This document shows positions 25,463 to 33,989 of a stretch of 64,000 bases of DNA, one piece after another (position 1 is the stretch's first letter; each line of letters begins with the position of its first letter). Position numbers and translations under genes: made by a program. Origin of the DNA: Nostoc sp. 'Peltigera membranacea cyanobiont' N6 (GTDB taxonomy: Bacteria > Cyanobacteriota > Cyanobacteriia > Cyanobacteriales > Nostocaceae). Where the stretch lies: assembly GCF_002949735.1 (NCBI RefSeq), contig NZ_CP026681.1:7842501-7906500 (forward strand), read 5' to 3'. A model generated the notes under the pieces. The model saw nothing but the letters and a program-made list of their open reading frames with translations. It searched no databases and had not been told where the DNA came from.

Positions 25463-28117
25463 TCAATCTAGATTTTGCAGCCCCATCGCAATTTTACTAT
25501 GTTTCTCAATTTGCCCCATTACTTGTTTCGCTCGTTGAATAACCACTGCTGGTAAACCCGCCAATCTTCCCGCCTCAATTCCGTAAGACTTATCAGCGCC
25601 TCCCGGTTGAACTTGGTGCAAAAAGATAATTTGGTCGGGTAATTCTTTCACCGTCACTTGATAATTAGCTACATTCGGCAAAATACTAGCTAATTCATTC
25701 AATTCATGGTAATGAGTAGCAAAAATTGTTCGCGCCCGAATATCCACTGCGATATATTCCGCCACCGCCCAAGCTATGGAAAGACCATCAAATGTCGCCG
25801 TTCCCCGACCAATTTCATCTAATAACACCAGTGACCTAGATGTGGCGTGGTTGAGAATATTCGCCGTTTCATTCATTTCCACCATGAATGTAGATTGACC
25901 AGTTGCAAGATCGTCTACTGCACCTACACGGGTAAAAATGCGATCGCATATTCCCAATCTAGCAAAATTAGCTGGTACAAAACTACCAATCTGCGCCATT
26001 AACTGAATCAATCCCACCTGACGCAAATAACAACTTTTGCCACTGGCGTTTGGTCCGGTAAGGATAATTAAATCGGGATTGTCATTTGTTATTTGTCCTT
26101 GGTCATTTGCAATTTGTTCTTGGTCATTTCTCATTTGTCCTTGGTCATCTGCTAATGATAAATGACTAATGACTAATGACTCTTCACCCAATTGCGTCGA
26201 ATTCGGCACAAAGAAACCCCCAGGTAAAGACTGTTCCACCACCGGATGACGGCCATCAACAATATTTATCTCCCTTCCTGGTAACATTTCTGGACGACAA
26301 TAACCTTGATGCACGGCTAACTCAGCTAAACCACACAGCACATCCGCCGCCGCTACTGCACGAGATAGATTGCGAATTACTTCCGCCTCTTGTGCTACCT
26401 CTTCCCGCAACGCTGTAAAAATTTCATATTCCAACTGATTTAAATCATCCCGCGCCGTGAGAATCCTGGCTTCTCGTTCCTTCAAATCTGGGGTGATGTA
26501 ACGTTCCTCATTGGTTAGGGTTTGCTTGCGGATGTAATTAGCAGGTACTTGGTCAGCTTTGCTGCGGGAAATACTGATATAATAACCAAAAGTTTTGTTA
26601 AATCCTACCTTCAGTGTCGAAATTCCTGTCTTAGCTCTCTCATCAACTTCTAAGTTGGCAATCCATTGCTGGTCTGCTTCTACAGTTGCCTTCCTCTCAT
26701 CCAACAGGGGATTTACACTAGGACGAATTAATCCGCCTTCTTTGATTAGTATGGGTGGCGACTCTACAAGGTGCGCGTGTAACTTTTGTGCCAATTCTTC
26801 CAACACACTTGGGACTTTCTGCAAAGCTTTGAGAAAGGGAGAACGCGCTTCAGTTACTAAGTGGGATAATTCTGGTAAACGTGAGAGAGAATCTGCCAAA
26901 GCTACTAAATCTCTAGCATTAGCTGTACCAGAACCTGCCCTTCCGGTGAGGCGTTCTAGGTCATAAATTTGCCGCAACAACTGCCGTAAATCTTGACGCA
27001 GTGGCGTATTTTCCATCAATTCTTGGATAGTATCAAGACGTGCCCGAATGCCTTTAATATCAAGTAGTGGTTGCAATAACCACCGCCGCAAAGCCCGCCC
27101 ACCCATTGCTGTACTAGTTCTATCTAATGACCAGAGTAGGGAACCGTGAAAAGTGCCATCCCGGACAGTTTGGGTAATTTCCAGGTTACGGCGGGTTTGA
27201 CTATCAACAATTAAGTAGTCGGTGATAGTATAGGTGCGGAGTCTTTGCAGAGGAACTTGGTTTTCTTTTTGTGTATCTTCCAGATATTCTATAAGACCAC
27301 CAGCCGCACGGACAGCGAGAGGAAGATCGTCGCAACCGAGTCCTTCGAGCGATCGCACCTTAAATTTCTGCAATAATCTAGGTCTGGCTTCACCTTGGGA
27401 AAATGGAACTTGCGATCGCAAACTATAGCAAAATGATGGTGGTAAACACTCCGGTAGATGAGGCGATGTTTCTCCCGGACGCAGCAAACTACCCAAATCA
27501 GGCGCATTTGTCGGAACTAACACCTCTGAAGGTTGCAAGCGCATTAATTCCTGGGTCAAATGTTCTAAATCACTGCCTTGAGTCGTGAGGAATTCCCCTG
27601 TGGAGATGTCTGCATAGGCTAAACCCCAATGATTTGCGGCAATTACCACTGCCGCTAGGTAATTATTGCGACTTGATTTGAGCATTCCCTCTTCTAGCAA
27701 CGTGCCAGGGGTTAGAATGCGCGTTACTTCCCGCCGCACCAATCTACCAGCAGCTTCAGAAGCATCTTCTACTTGGTCGCAAATTACCACTGCATAGCCT
27801 TTTTCTACCAACATTGTGGTATAGCGTTCCCAAGCATGATGCGGAACACCAGACATCGCCACTCGTCCCTGTTCCCCAGCTTGCTTGCTAGTGAGGACTA
27901 ATTCTAATTCTTGCGCTAGTTTGACAGCATCTTGAAAATAACATTCAAAGAAATCACCCACCCGATACAGCAACACCGCGTGAGGATATTTATCCTTCGT
28001 CTCGACATAGTGCAGGTACATTTGACTTAGCTTACTGCGATCCACCTGTTGATGGTCAGAAATAAAAGTACTTGCGTCGGGTTTGGTAGATGGAGTTTCA
28101 GAGTGAGAAGCGGTCAT
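25463..28117 (-). CDS. mutS: DNA mismatch repair protein MutS
   Basis: MutS recognises mismatched bases and loops and starts repair. The 884-residue protein has the mismatch-binding domain near residue 40-60 with the F-x-E motif as VGDFFECYF. It then has the connector, lever and clamp domains, and the ATPase with Walker A TGPNASGKSCYLRQ, LVLLDEIGRGTATFDGLSIA (Walker B and signature) and TIFATHYHEL. An insert of about 33 residues, built from DQGQ and ND repeats, sits just before Walker A and is encoded by a GTCATT-type tandem repeat (26,080-26,187). The insert should form a surface loop and probably leaves function intact. It is convergent with the WD40 gene. Confidence 0.95.
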   Translation of the reverse strand: MTASHSETPSTKPDASTFISDHQQVDRSKLSQMYLHYVETKDKYPHAVLLYRVGDFFECYFQDAVKLAQELELVLTSKQAGEQGRVAMSGVPHHAWERYTTMLVEKGYAVVICDQVEDASEAAGRLVRREVTRILTPGTLLEEGMLKSSRNNYLAAVVIAANHWGLAYADISTGEFLTTQGSDLEHLTQELMRLQPSEVLVPTNAPDLGSLLRPGETSPHLPECLPPSFCYSLRSQVPFSQGEARPRLLQKFKVRSLEGLGCDDLPLAVRAAGGLIEYLEDTQKENQVPLQRLRTYTITDYLIVDSQTRRNLEITQTVRDGTFHGSLLWSLDRTSTAMGGRALRRWLLQPLLDIKGIRARLDTIQELMENTPLRQDLRQLLRQIYDLERLTGRAGSGTANARDLVALADSLSRLPELSHLVTEARSPFLKALQKVPSVLEELAQKLHAHLVESPPILIKEGGLIRPSVNPLLDERKATVEADQQWIANLEVDERAKTGISTLKVGFNKTFGYYISISRSKADQVPANYIRKQTLTNEERYITPDLKEREARILTARDDLNQLEYEIFTALREEVAQEAEVIRNLSRAVAAADVLCGLAELAVHQGYCRPEMLPGREINIVDGRHPVVEQSLPGGFFVPNSTQLGEESLVISHLSLADDQGQMRNDQEQIANDQGQITNDNPDLIILTGPNASGKSCYLRQVGLIQLMAQIGSFVPANFARLGICDRIFTRVGAVDDLATGQSTFMVEMNETANILNHATSRSLVLLDEIGRGTATFDGLSIAWAVAEYIAVDIRARTIFATHYHELNELASILPNVANYQVTVKELPDQIIFLHQVQPGGADKSYGIEAGRLAGLPAVVIQRAKQVMGQIEKHSKIAMGLQNLD
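26080..26187. repeat. Tandem repeat tract inside mutS
   Basis: GTCATTTGTTATTTGTCCTT-like units, then ATGACTAATGACTAATGACT units, lie in frame within mutS. The same repeat type fills intergenic DNA at 20,224-20,290. Confidence 0.8.
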
Positions 28118-28203
28118 AGATGCTATTGAGTTACGCGCGGAAATTCCCCAATATCCGATGATAGCTTGATGTTCGAGATGAATTGCGATCGCTCAAAAAT
28201 ATT

Positions 28204-28728
28204 TTACCCTTTTGTCCGGCTGCTACGACGTGTAGGTGTTTGTGGTGGAGGTGGTTCTTGCGATTTTAGCTTGTCATCATCAGTCAGAAACTCAACATGG
28301 AAACCTTTTTGGTGATAGTGCCAACCCAAGATTACAATACTGGCATCACCCATAGAAGTCTTTTCTACAGCTTGATTGGGGAATTTAGCCGCTAAATTTT
28401 TGAGTGTTACTGCCTCCCAAAGCACAATCTGTTCGCTAAAAGCCGCCCAAGGTGTCGTTTCGTCAGCAGCATAAGCTATGATTTCGGCAAATTTTTTAGC
28501 TGCTATAAGTTTACTCTCTGAATTTGGTGTTTTAGCTTGTGCAATGTGATTACCTGTTTCTATGACAGCAGCTAAAGGAAGTACCAATGTTGTTGATTCG
28601 GCAATTTCTACTTCAATTGTCTGATTTACACGTTCAAAATTCCATTCATCACTACCAGCAGTTTCTCTACCTGGAACTTTTAACCAAACGCATAAAAGCG
28701 ATGTATCGATGAGTAACACCTTTCTCAT
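28204..28728 (-). CDS. PIN-like nuclease domain protein paired with an AAA ATPase
   Basis: The 174-residue protein has the acidic pattern of a PIN nuclease: D8 (LLIDTSLLCVW), E57 (AAVIETGNHI), D128 (SMGDASIVIL) and D150 (FLTDDDKL). The tail is proline- and arginine-rich. PIN domains cut RNA or DNA with divalent metals. It starts 8 bases after the stop of the upstream ATPase gene, so the two are almost surely one operon. The pairing suggests that the ATPase controls the nuclease, as in toxin-antitoxin or anti-phage modules. This is inference. Confidence 0.75.
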   Translation of the reverse strand: MRKVLLIDTSLLCVWLKVPGRETAGSDEWNFERVNQTIEVEIAESTTLVLPLAAVIETGNHIAQAKTPNSESKLIAAKKFAEIIAYAADETTPWAAFSEQIVLWEAVTLKNLAAKFPNQAVEKTSMGDASIVILGWHYHQKGFHVEFLTDDDKLKSQEPPPPQTPTRRSSRTKG

Positions 28729-28736
28729 ATTAGTGA

Positions 28737-29996
28737 CTATTCATTATGAGAAAGGCTTCTTTCAATTGCACCCTTCGTTGTCATATCACCTAAAGAATAT
28801 GATGCGAACAACTTAGAAAAATTATCAATATCTTCTAAAAGAGTAAGTTTGCTTTCTCCAGTTTCAGAATCGCGGTGTGCAACAACCAAAAAAGGAACGA
28901 TTTCTGGGCCTAAAGCATCGAGTAAAGCTGGGTTATGAGTAGTAAGTAAAATATCAATTTTTCTTTTGCTGCCAATCTCTCTTAGTATTCTGACTAGTAA
29001 TTCTGCACGAGAGGGATGAAGACCATTATCTATTTCTTCAATTACTAGTTGACTACCTTCTGGTCTAGTTAGTAATGCTGTGAGAATTGCTATAAAACGT
29101 AAAGTTCCATCGGACATAGTTTTAGCATCAATCGTCGTTGGATCTTGCCCAGGTTTCCAATGTTCTTGACAATAGAGCATTGCATCAGTTCTAAATCTGC
29201 CAACTTTTTCTGCCCATACCTTTTGACTATCACCTTCTGGTAAATCTTTAACGTAGGTAGACAGGGTTGATTCTACTTCTTTTTTACGTTCATCGGATAA
29301 TGTTGCTAGCACACCTGCAATATTAGATGCATCACTTTCAAAAGTATCAGATAACCGTGAGTAATCACGCATTTTTGAAGGTTCAGGATTAAGAATCAAT
29401 ATATTTTCTAACTTAGAAATTATACAATCTTTAATTTTTTGCTTAAAAATTGCATATTCATTGTATGTGTTTTTAAATTCTTCAGTTTGGGTATCTATTT
29501 CTATAGGATTATTATTTAAATTCTTTTTAAATTTCATTATTTCATTTATATTAATAGGAGAATTTACTTCTTTTAATCCACTTCTAGTTGGAAAATTCCA
29601 ACTTTTAGCATTGATATTATTCAAATAATTTTCACTTAATATTTGAGGTTCGATATATTCTTCAATAACTCTAATTTCAGGTATTGTTTGGATTTTTATA
29701 ACATATAGGTAATCAGTCGTTTCATCTTCGCCTGCAACCAGGGCTTTTAATGTAAACTCTTTTTCTGGCTTAATTGCAGCCCATTCTACACCACCACGAA
29801 TAGATGAAAGTATTTTATCTCCGGCTAAAGCCGCTTCAATATTTTCACCTCGTGCTATTCTTTGTAAAAATTCTAACGCTTCAACTACATTAGATTTACC
29901 ACTTGCGTTTGTACCAATCAGAACAGTCAACGGGTCAAGTGGAAGCTCCGCATAACGGAAACTTTTCCAATTTTCTAAGATGAGTTGCTTAAGCAC
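28737..29996 (-). CDS. AAA-type (AAA_21, RecF/OLD-like) ATPase
   Basis: The first residues LKQLILENWKSFRYAELPL fit the OLD/RecF-like start. They are followed by Walker A IGTNASGKSNVVEAL near residue 30, a long AT-rich, helical insert, LSDGTLRFIAILTALL (signature-like), Walker B LVIEEIDNGLHPSRAEL and the LLTTHNPALLDAL H-loop. I chose GTG 29996, with GGAG 8 bases upstream, over TTG 30008. A PIN-like nuclease gene follows after 8 bases. The insert between Walker A and the signature (about residues 105-220) is lower in GC than the rest. The family includes many defence ATPases; no DNA-binding or TOPRIM domain is seen here. Confidence 0.85.
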   Translation of the reverse strand: MLKQLILENWKSFRYAELPLDPLTVLIGTNASGKSNVVEALEFLQRIARGENIEAALAGDKILSSIRGGVEWAAIKPEKEFTLKALVAGEDETTDYLYVIKIQTIPEIRVIEEYIEPQILSENYLNNINAKSWNFPTRSGLKEVNSPININEIMKFKKNLNNNPIEIDTQTEEFKNTYNEYAIFKQKIKDCIISKLENILILNPEPSKMRDYSRLSDTFESDASNIAGVLATLSDERKKEVESTLSTYVKDLPEGDSQKVWAEKVGRFRTDAMLYCQEHWKPGQDPTTIDAKTMSDGTLRFIAILTALLTRPEGSQLVIEEIDNGLHPSRAELLVRILREIGSKRKIDILLTTHNPALLDALGPEIVPFLVVAHRDSETGESKLTLLEDIDNFSKLFASYSLGDMTTKGAIERSLSHNE

Positions 29997-30123
29997 GATC
30001 AACTCCAAAACTTTACTTACTTAAATTTAGCTCTTACTAATGATGATCGCTCAAGCATTCTTAGCATTTTGGTGCGATCGCTACAACACGTAGATGAGAA
30101 TAGTAGCGATAATTAATGTGATT

Positions 30124-30801
30124 TTAGTAGAGTTGTTTAAGACGGTAGCCTATACCATGAACTGTCTCAATAAAATCATCAAAAGCTCCGGCTGCCTTGA
30201 GCTTTTGACGTAGGCTCCTGAGATGAACTTTCACCGCATGTTCTTCTGGAGGAGACTCTAGCGACCAAATATGTTCAATAATCACACTGCGACTCAGAAC
30301 CCGACGACCATTTCGCAGCAATAACTCTAATATTCCGTATTCTTTTGGGGTTAAATGGAGCATATTTTCGCCATAACTCACTTCATAAGTGCTGGGGTTG
30401 AGGTGCAGATTTCCCCATTCCAGAATTGGCGGTGATGAAACATTACCCCGCCGAAGCAAGGCGCGAATTCGGGCAAATAGTTCTTGCAAATCCACTGGTT
30501 TAACCACATAATCATCGGCTCCCGCATCGAGTCCGGTGATTTTATCGCTAACGGTGTCACGAGCAGTTAGCATGAGAACAGGCATAGTATAGCTGTGCGA
30601 TCGCAGTCGATGGCATAAACTAATTCCATCTAGCTCTGGTAACATCACATCCAGCAGCAGTAAGTCATAATCCAGCATTTTGGCTTGATTCCATCCTGCT
30701 TCACCATCTGTTACTACATCAACCATATAACGCTGGTCTGTAAGGGCTTCTGCTAAAGTTTCGGCCAGCCGGACATCATCTTCAACTAAGAGAATTCGCA
30801 T
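30124..30801 (-). CDS. ccaR: OmpR-family response regulator CcaR (green-light response)
   Basis: The receiver domain spans residues 1-115, with phospho-acceptor D51 in LLLLDVMLPELDG, acidic D8/D9, T80-like TARD and K102-like VVKPVD. The winged-helix domain follows (about 125-225), with LLELLLRNGRRVLSRSVIIEHIW-type recognition region. The gene is divergent from cpeC-cpcL-cpeR, and a CcaR-type G-box lies between. The cognate kinase gene ccaS lies 5 kb downstream. In Nostoc punctiforme and Synechocystis, phosphorylated CcaR activates cpcL (cpcG2) and cpeC. The assignment rests on this context and on sequence resemblance recalled from those proteins. Confidence 0.88.
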   Translation of the reverse strand: MRILLVEDDVRLAETLAEALTDQRYMVDVVTDGEAGWNQAKMLDYDLLLLDVMLPELDGISLCHRLRSHSYTMPVLMLTARDTVSDKITGLDAGADDYVVKPVDLQELFARIRALLRRGNVSSPPILEWGNLHLNPSTYEVSYGENMLHLTPKEYGILELLLRNGRRVLSRSVIIEHIWSLESPPEEHAVKVHLRSLRQKLKAAGAFDDFIETVHGIGYRLKQLY

Positions 30802-30893
30802 AAATTTTTTTTAAACATACTAGTTATGTTTAAAACAATCTGTGAACTCTCCTTGAGAAAATATTGCAAAAAGTAACAATTTCTAGTTTTCGT

Positions 30894-30932
30894 GATTTCT
30901 TTCCGATTTCTTTACCATTTCCTGAGCGATTT
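30894..30932 (+). promoter_or_regulatory. CcaR-binding G-box with extra half-sites
   Basis: CTTTCCGATTT followed by CTTTACCATTT (30,899-30,920) matches the published CcaR G-box, two direct repeats of CTTTNCGATTT with an 11-base period. Two more GATTT-type units flank it: GTGATTT before (30,892-30,898) and GCGATTT after (30,926-30,932). The core pentamers start at 30,894, 30,905, 30,916 and 30,928, spacing 11, 11 and 12 bases. It lies 101 bases before the cpeC ATG on one side and 92 bases from the ccaR start on the other. Confidence 0.8.
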
Positions 30933-31033
30933 CCTTACTTTTGGTATGCAATTGTTGATTGGATGTAGGTTTCTAAGAACCTCCTTAAGAAGTTCCAAAA
31001 GAACTTGATGTTTAGCCAGGAGATTTTCAGAAA

Positions 31034-31897
31034 ATGGCTTTTGGAGCAAGTTCACGTCTAGGTATCAGCCTGTTTGAAGACACTCACTCAACTGAGAGAG
31101 TACCCGGTTATTCAGCAGAAGAATTTGAAGCTCTCATCACAGTTATCTACAGACAGGTGTTAGGAAATGCCTATGTGATGGAAAGTGAGCGACTAATTGT
31201 TCCTGAGTCTCAGTTTAAGCGGGGCGAAATCAGCGTCCGCGAATTTGTGCGTTTGGTAGCGAAGTCTGAGTTATATCGTTCTCGGTTTTTCAGTAATTGT
31301 CCTCGTTATCGGGCAATTGAGTTGAACTTTAGGCATTTGCTTGGTCGCGCTCCTATTGACTTAGAAGAAATGCGATCGCACAGTACTATTCTGGATGAAC
31401 AAGGCTTTGAAGCTGATATTGATTCCTATCTCGACAGCGACGAGTACCAAGATACCTTCGGGGAAGACATTGTGCCTTATATTCGAGGCTACAAAACCGA
31501 AGCCTTTCAGAATATCGTGCAGTTTACCCACATATTCCAATTAGTCCGAGGAGCCTCTAGTAGCAGTCTCAAAGGCAACTTGGCAGGTAAGCAACCTCGG
31601 TTGAATAGCTTGGTAATTCAAAATACCCCTACTGCTGTGGTTTCACCAGCTAGCGATGGTGCAACATTCCGCAATCCACCACTGGGTTCTAGAACTCGTC
31701 ATGGTGTAGCAGCTAGTGATGAAGGTAAGGTTTATCGGTTGGAAGTCACTGGTTATCGGGCAAAGGCACTAAACCAGATTTCTCCATTTCGCCGCAGCAA
31801 CCAAGTCTATCTCGTGCCCTTTAATAAACTGTCGCAAGAGTATCAACGCATTCACCAACAAGGTGGTGCGATCGCGAGTATCACCCTCGTTAACTAG
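31034..31897 (+). CDS. cpeC: Phycoerythrin-associated rod linker polypeptide CpeC
   Basis: Linkers inside phycobilisome rods hold PE hexamers together. The 287-residue protein starts MAFGASSRLGISLFED. It has the PBS-linker domain at about residues 15-165 (IYRQVLGNAYVMESERL, ISVREFVRLVAKSELYRSRFF, ELNFRHLLGRAP) and a CpcD-like cap domain at the C-terminus (YRLEVTGYRAKAL, QVYLVPFNKLS, GGAIASITLVN). These motifs are closer to PE linkers CpeC/CpeD than to phycocyanin linker CpcC. It is first in the cpeC-cpcL-cpeR operon behind the G-box and so should be induced by green light. CpeD or CpeE are not in the window. Confidence 0.88.
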   Translation: MAFGASSRLGISLFEDTHSTERVPGYSAEEFEALITVIYRQVLGNAYVMESERLIVPESQFKRGEISVREFVRLVAKSELYRSRFFSNCPRYRAIELNFRHLLGRAPIDLEEMRSHSTILDEQGFEADIDSYLDSDEYQDTFGEDIVPYIRGYKTEAFQNIVQFTHIFQLVRGASSSSLKGNLAGKQPRLNSLVIQNTPTAVVSPASDGATFRNPPLGSRTRHGVAASDEGKVYRLEVTGYRAKALNQISPFRRSNQVYLVPFNKLSQEYQRIHQQGGAIASITLVN

Positions 31898-31926
31898 TAC
31901 AATGTCTAGGTTAGTTTTGAGGGTTT

Positions 31927-31975
31927 GTAGTAAGCACTTTAGTGCTTAGGAAATAAGGACTGAAGTCCTTACTAC
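31927..31975. repeat. Palindromic dispersed repeat between cpeC and cpcL
   Basis: GTAGTAAG at the left end pairs with CTTACTAC at the right. Inside are two hairpins, AAGCACT-TT-AGTGCTT and AAGGACT-G-AAGTCCTT. Such hairpin units are scattered in Nostoc-type genomes; here it could slow polymerase or stabilise the upstream part of the operon mRNA. Confidence 0.75.
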
Positions 31976-32067
31976 GAACTTGCTTACCTATCAATTTAAA
32001 TTTGACAGACTACTAGTAAGAGTGCTGAGTTATGAGTAGGAAATCCCACCTTTTTACTCAGAACTAT

Positions 32068-32100
32068 TTTGCCCAATTCCCAATTCCCAATTCCCAATTC
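32068..32100. repeat. CCCAATT tandem repeat
   Basis: Four to five CCCAATT units precede the cpcL start codon. Translating them would extend the protein without any linker-family residues, which argues for the ATG at 32,113. Confidence 0.7.
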
Positions 32101-32112
32101 CCTAATCCAATT

Positions 32113-32850
32113 ATGCCTATTTCTCTGTTAAATTACTCCCCTTCATCTCGAAATCATCGTGTATCTGGATATGAGATTCTTGGCGACGAGCAACCGAGAA
32201 TTTATACAGCAGAATATCTGCCATCATCAGTAGAAATGGATGCCTTGATAATGGCAGCCTATCGTCAGATTTTCCACGAACAACAGATGCTAGATAGCAA
32301 CCGCCAACCCTTTTTAGAATCCCAACTGAGAAATGGTCAAATTACAGTTAGGGATTTTATTCGAGGGTTAGCAATATCTGATGCATTTCGGCGACTCAAT
32401 TACGAAAGCAACAATAACTACCGCTTCGTGCAGATATGCGTACAGCGTTTCCTTGGTCGTGAGGTTTACAATGAGCGCGAAAAACTAGCCTGGTCGATTG
32501 TGCTAGCTACCAAAGGAATCCAAGGTTTTATCGATGCTTTAGTGGATAGTGAGGAGTACATTAGTAACTTTGGTTACAGTACAGTTCCCTATCAACGGCG
32601 ACGGATTTTGCAAGGGCGTTCTCAAGGTGAATTACCTTTTGCAAGGATGGCTCGTTATGGCGAAGATTATCGTGACAAATTACCACTTCCTTTAACTAGA
32701 AAGCCGGTTGAGCCTTTTACTTTAAAAACCTTTTTACGCAGTTCTGACAGAGACGTGGTGTTATGGCTATTAGCTTCCCTGCTGGGGCTGATTGTCTTGT
32801 TTACTTGGCTAACTGTATCTGGTTACTTGCCAAAGTTGGGCGGATACTAG
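32113..32850 (+). CDS. cpcL: Membrane-anchored rod linker CpcL (CpcG2 type)
   Basis: The N-terminus, MPISLLNYSPSSRNHRVSGY, is the usual CpcG/CpcL start. The linker domain spans about residues 15-185, with SQLRNGQITVRDFIRGLA, VQRFLGREVYNEREKLAWSI and NFGYSTVPYQRRRIL. Instead of a soluble tail, the C-terminus has a single hydrophobic helix (VVLWLLASLLGLIVLFTWL), the mark of CpcL. CpcL forms a core-less phycobilisome that feeds energy to photosystem I. It is 215 bases downstream of cpeC, and cpeR follows. The start at 32,113 is favoured over the open frame from 32,032. Confidence 0.92.
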   Translation: MPISLLNYSPSSRNHRVSGYEILGDEQPRIYTAEYLPSSVEMDALIMAAYRQIFHEQQMLDSNRQPFLESQLRNGQITVRDFIRGLAISDAFRRLNYESNNNYRFVQICVQRFLGREVYNEREKLAWSIVLATKGIQGFIDALVDSEEYISNFGYSTVPYQRRRILQGRSQGELPFARMARYGEDYRDKLPLPLTRKPVEPFTLKTFLRSSDRDVVLWLLASLLGLIVLFTWLTVSGYLPKLGGY

Positions 32851-33035
32851 CTGAGAATTGAACAAAGTGCGATCGCCTAATATACCGATCGCACTCTACT
32901 TTTCAAAAATGTAGAATAGGCAATTTGCACCAGAAGCGCCTCTGCATAGAACAAAAAACTATTTATCCAATAAGTTCATTCATTTAAAACTCGATTTAAC
33001 CACTGCATTTATATCAAAATATTTGAAGCAAAACA

Positions 33036-33341
33036 ATGTTGCCGCCACAAGCGCATAAAAAGCTCCAATGTTGGATAAGAAGCCGTCATTTAATATGTTC
33101 GGGTCACTTTTTCATATTTGAAACTATAGACTATTCTTGCGTTGATAGATTTACTGACTGTATAGCCGCTTTAGGAGGAACATTAATTTCTGTTGAGCCG
33201 GTTGATAAAATTTGGATGGGCGACCATCGACAGGTTCTTCTTTATCGTGTCAAAGCCAGTTTGTTTACGCCTTGTCATCAGTTAAGGCAATACTGGTTTA
33301 AGTATGGCGGTTTATACACTAGATTTGATAAACATTGTTAA
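33036..33341 (+). CDS. cpeR: Phycoerythrin operon activator CpeR
   Basis: CpeR is a small (101 residues) activator of cpeBA and other PE genes in green light. The sequence MLPPQAHKKLQCWIRS, then RHLICSGHFFIFETID, VDRFTDCIAALGGTLIS and IWMGDHRQVLLYRVKA, closely resembles the family. It is a PP2C-like fold in reports, here clearly too short to be a phosphatase with all metal residues. Third in the cpeC-cpcL-cpeR operon. Confidence 0.9.
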   Translation: MLPPQAHKKLQCWIRSRHLICSGHFFIFETIDYSCVDRFTDCIAALGGTLISVEPVDKIWMGDHRQVLLYRVKASLFTPCHQLRQYWFKYGGLYTRFDKHC

Positions 33342-33412
33342 AAATTTTGATGTCTAATAGCTTCTATGATTGCGTTACGATGTGAGGTAAAAGGCGATAA
33401 AAAAGCATTTCT

Positions 33413-33964
33413 ATGATTGTAACTACAGCGAAGTGGACAATAGATGAATATCACAGGATGATCGCGGGAGGCATCCTAGACGATCGACATGTGGAACTAC
33501 TAAAGGGAGAAATTGTAGAAATGTCACCAGAAGGAGAACCTCATGCCTACTTCAGCAGTGAAGCCGGGGAGTATCTGATTCAACTTTTAGGCAATCGCGC
33601 CACGGTTCGCCCTAGTAAACCGATTACCCTTCCTAACAACTCTGAACCTGAGCCTGATATTGCTGTTGTACAAAGATTGGGACGTGAATATTTAGAACAT
33701 CATCCCTACCCTGAAAATATCTTCTGGTTAATCGAATATTCAGATTCCAGCTTAGATAAGGACTTACAAATAAAAACTAAAATCTATGCTGAAGTAGAAA
33801 TTCCTGAATATTGGGTAGTTAATCTTCAAAAGCGACAACTTATAGTATTTCGAGATCCTCAAGATGGAGAATATGCTTCAAAAAACACATTAACTGGAGG
33901 CACTATTTACCCACAAGCATTTCCAGATTTGGCTATATCAGTAAGTTTAATCGTGAGTATTTAG
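33413..33964 (+). CDS. Uma2-family (DUF820) endonuclease-like protein
   Basis: Uma2 proteins have a restriction-endonuclease-like (PD-D/ExK) fold of unknown use and are greatly expanded in cyanobacteria. This 183-residue copy has the usual blocks: WTIDEYHRMIAGGILDDRHVELLKGEIVEMSP, EPEPDIAVVQR (catalytic D), IFWLIEYSDSSLDKDLQIKTKIYAEVEIPEYWVVNL. It lies between cpeR and the insertion sequence. At 26 bases after its stop begins the IS. Confidence 0.85.
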   Translation: MIVTTAKWTIDEYHRMIAGGILDDRHVELLKGEIVEMSPEGEPHAYFSSEAGEYLIQLLGNRATVRPSKPITLPNNSEPEPDIAVVQRLGREYLEHHPYPENIFWLIEYSDSSLDKDLQIKTKIYAEVEIPEYWVVNLQKRQLIVFRDPQDGEYASKNTLTGGTIYPQAFPDLAISVSLIVSI

Positions 33965-33981
33965 AAGTAGAAATTTCGACA

Positions 33982-33989
33982 TTGGTTTC
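33982..33989. repeat. Target site duplication, left copy
   Basis: TTGGTTTC directly before the IS is repeated exactly at 35,208-35,215 after it. Confidence 0.9.

Noticed and set aside
32032..32112. N-terminal extension of CpcL
   Set aside because: The extra 27 codons translate the CCCAATT repeat; the family starts at MPISLLNY (32,113).
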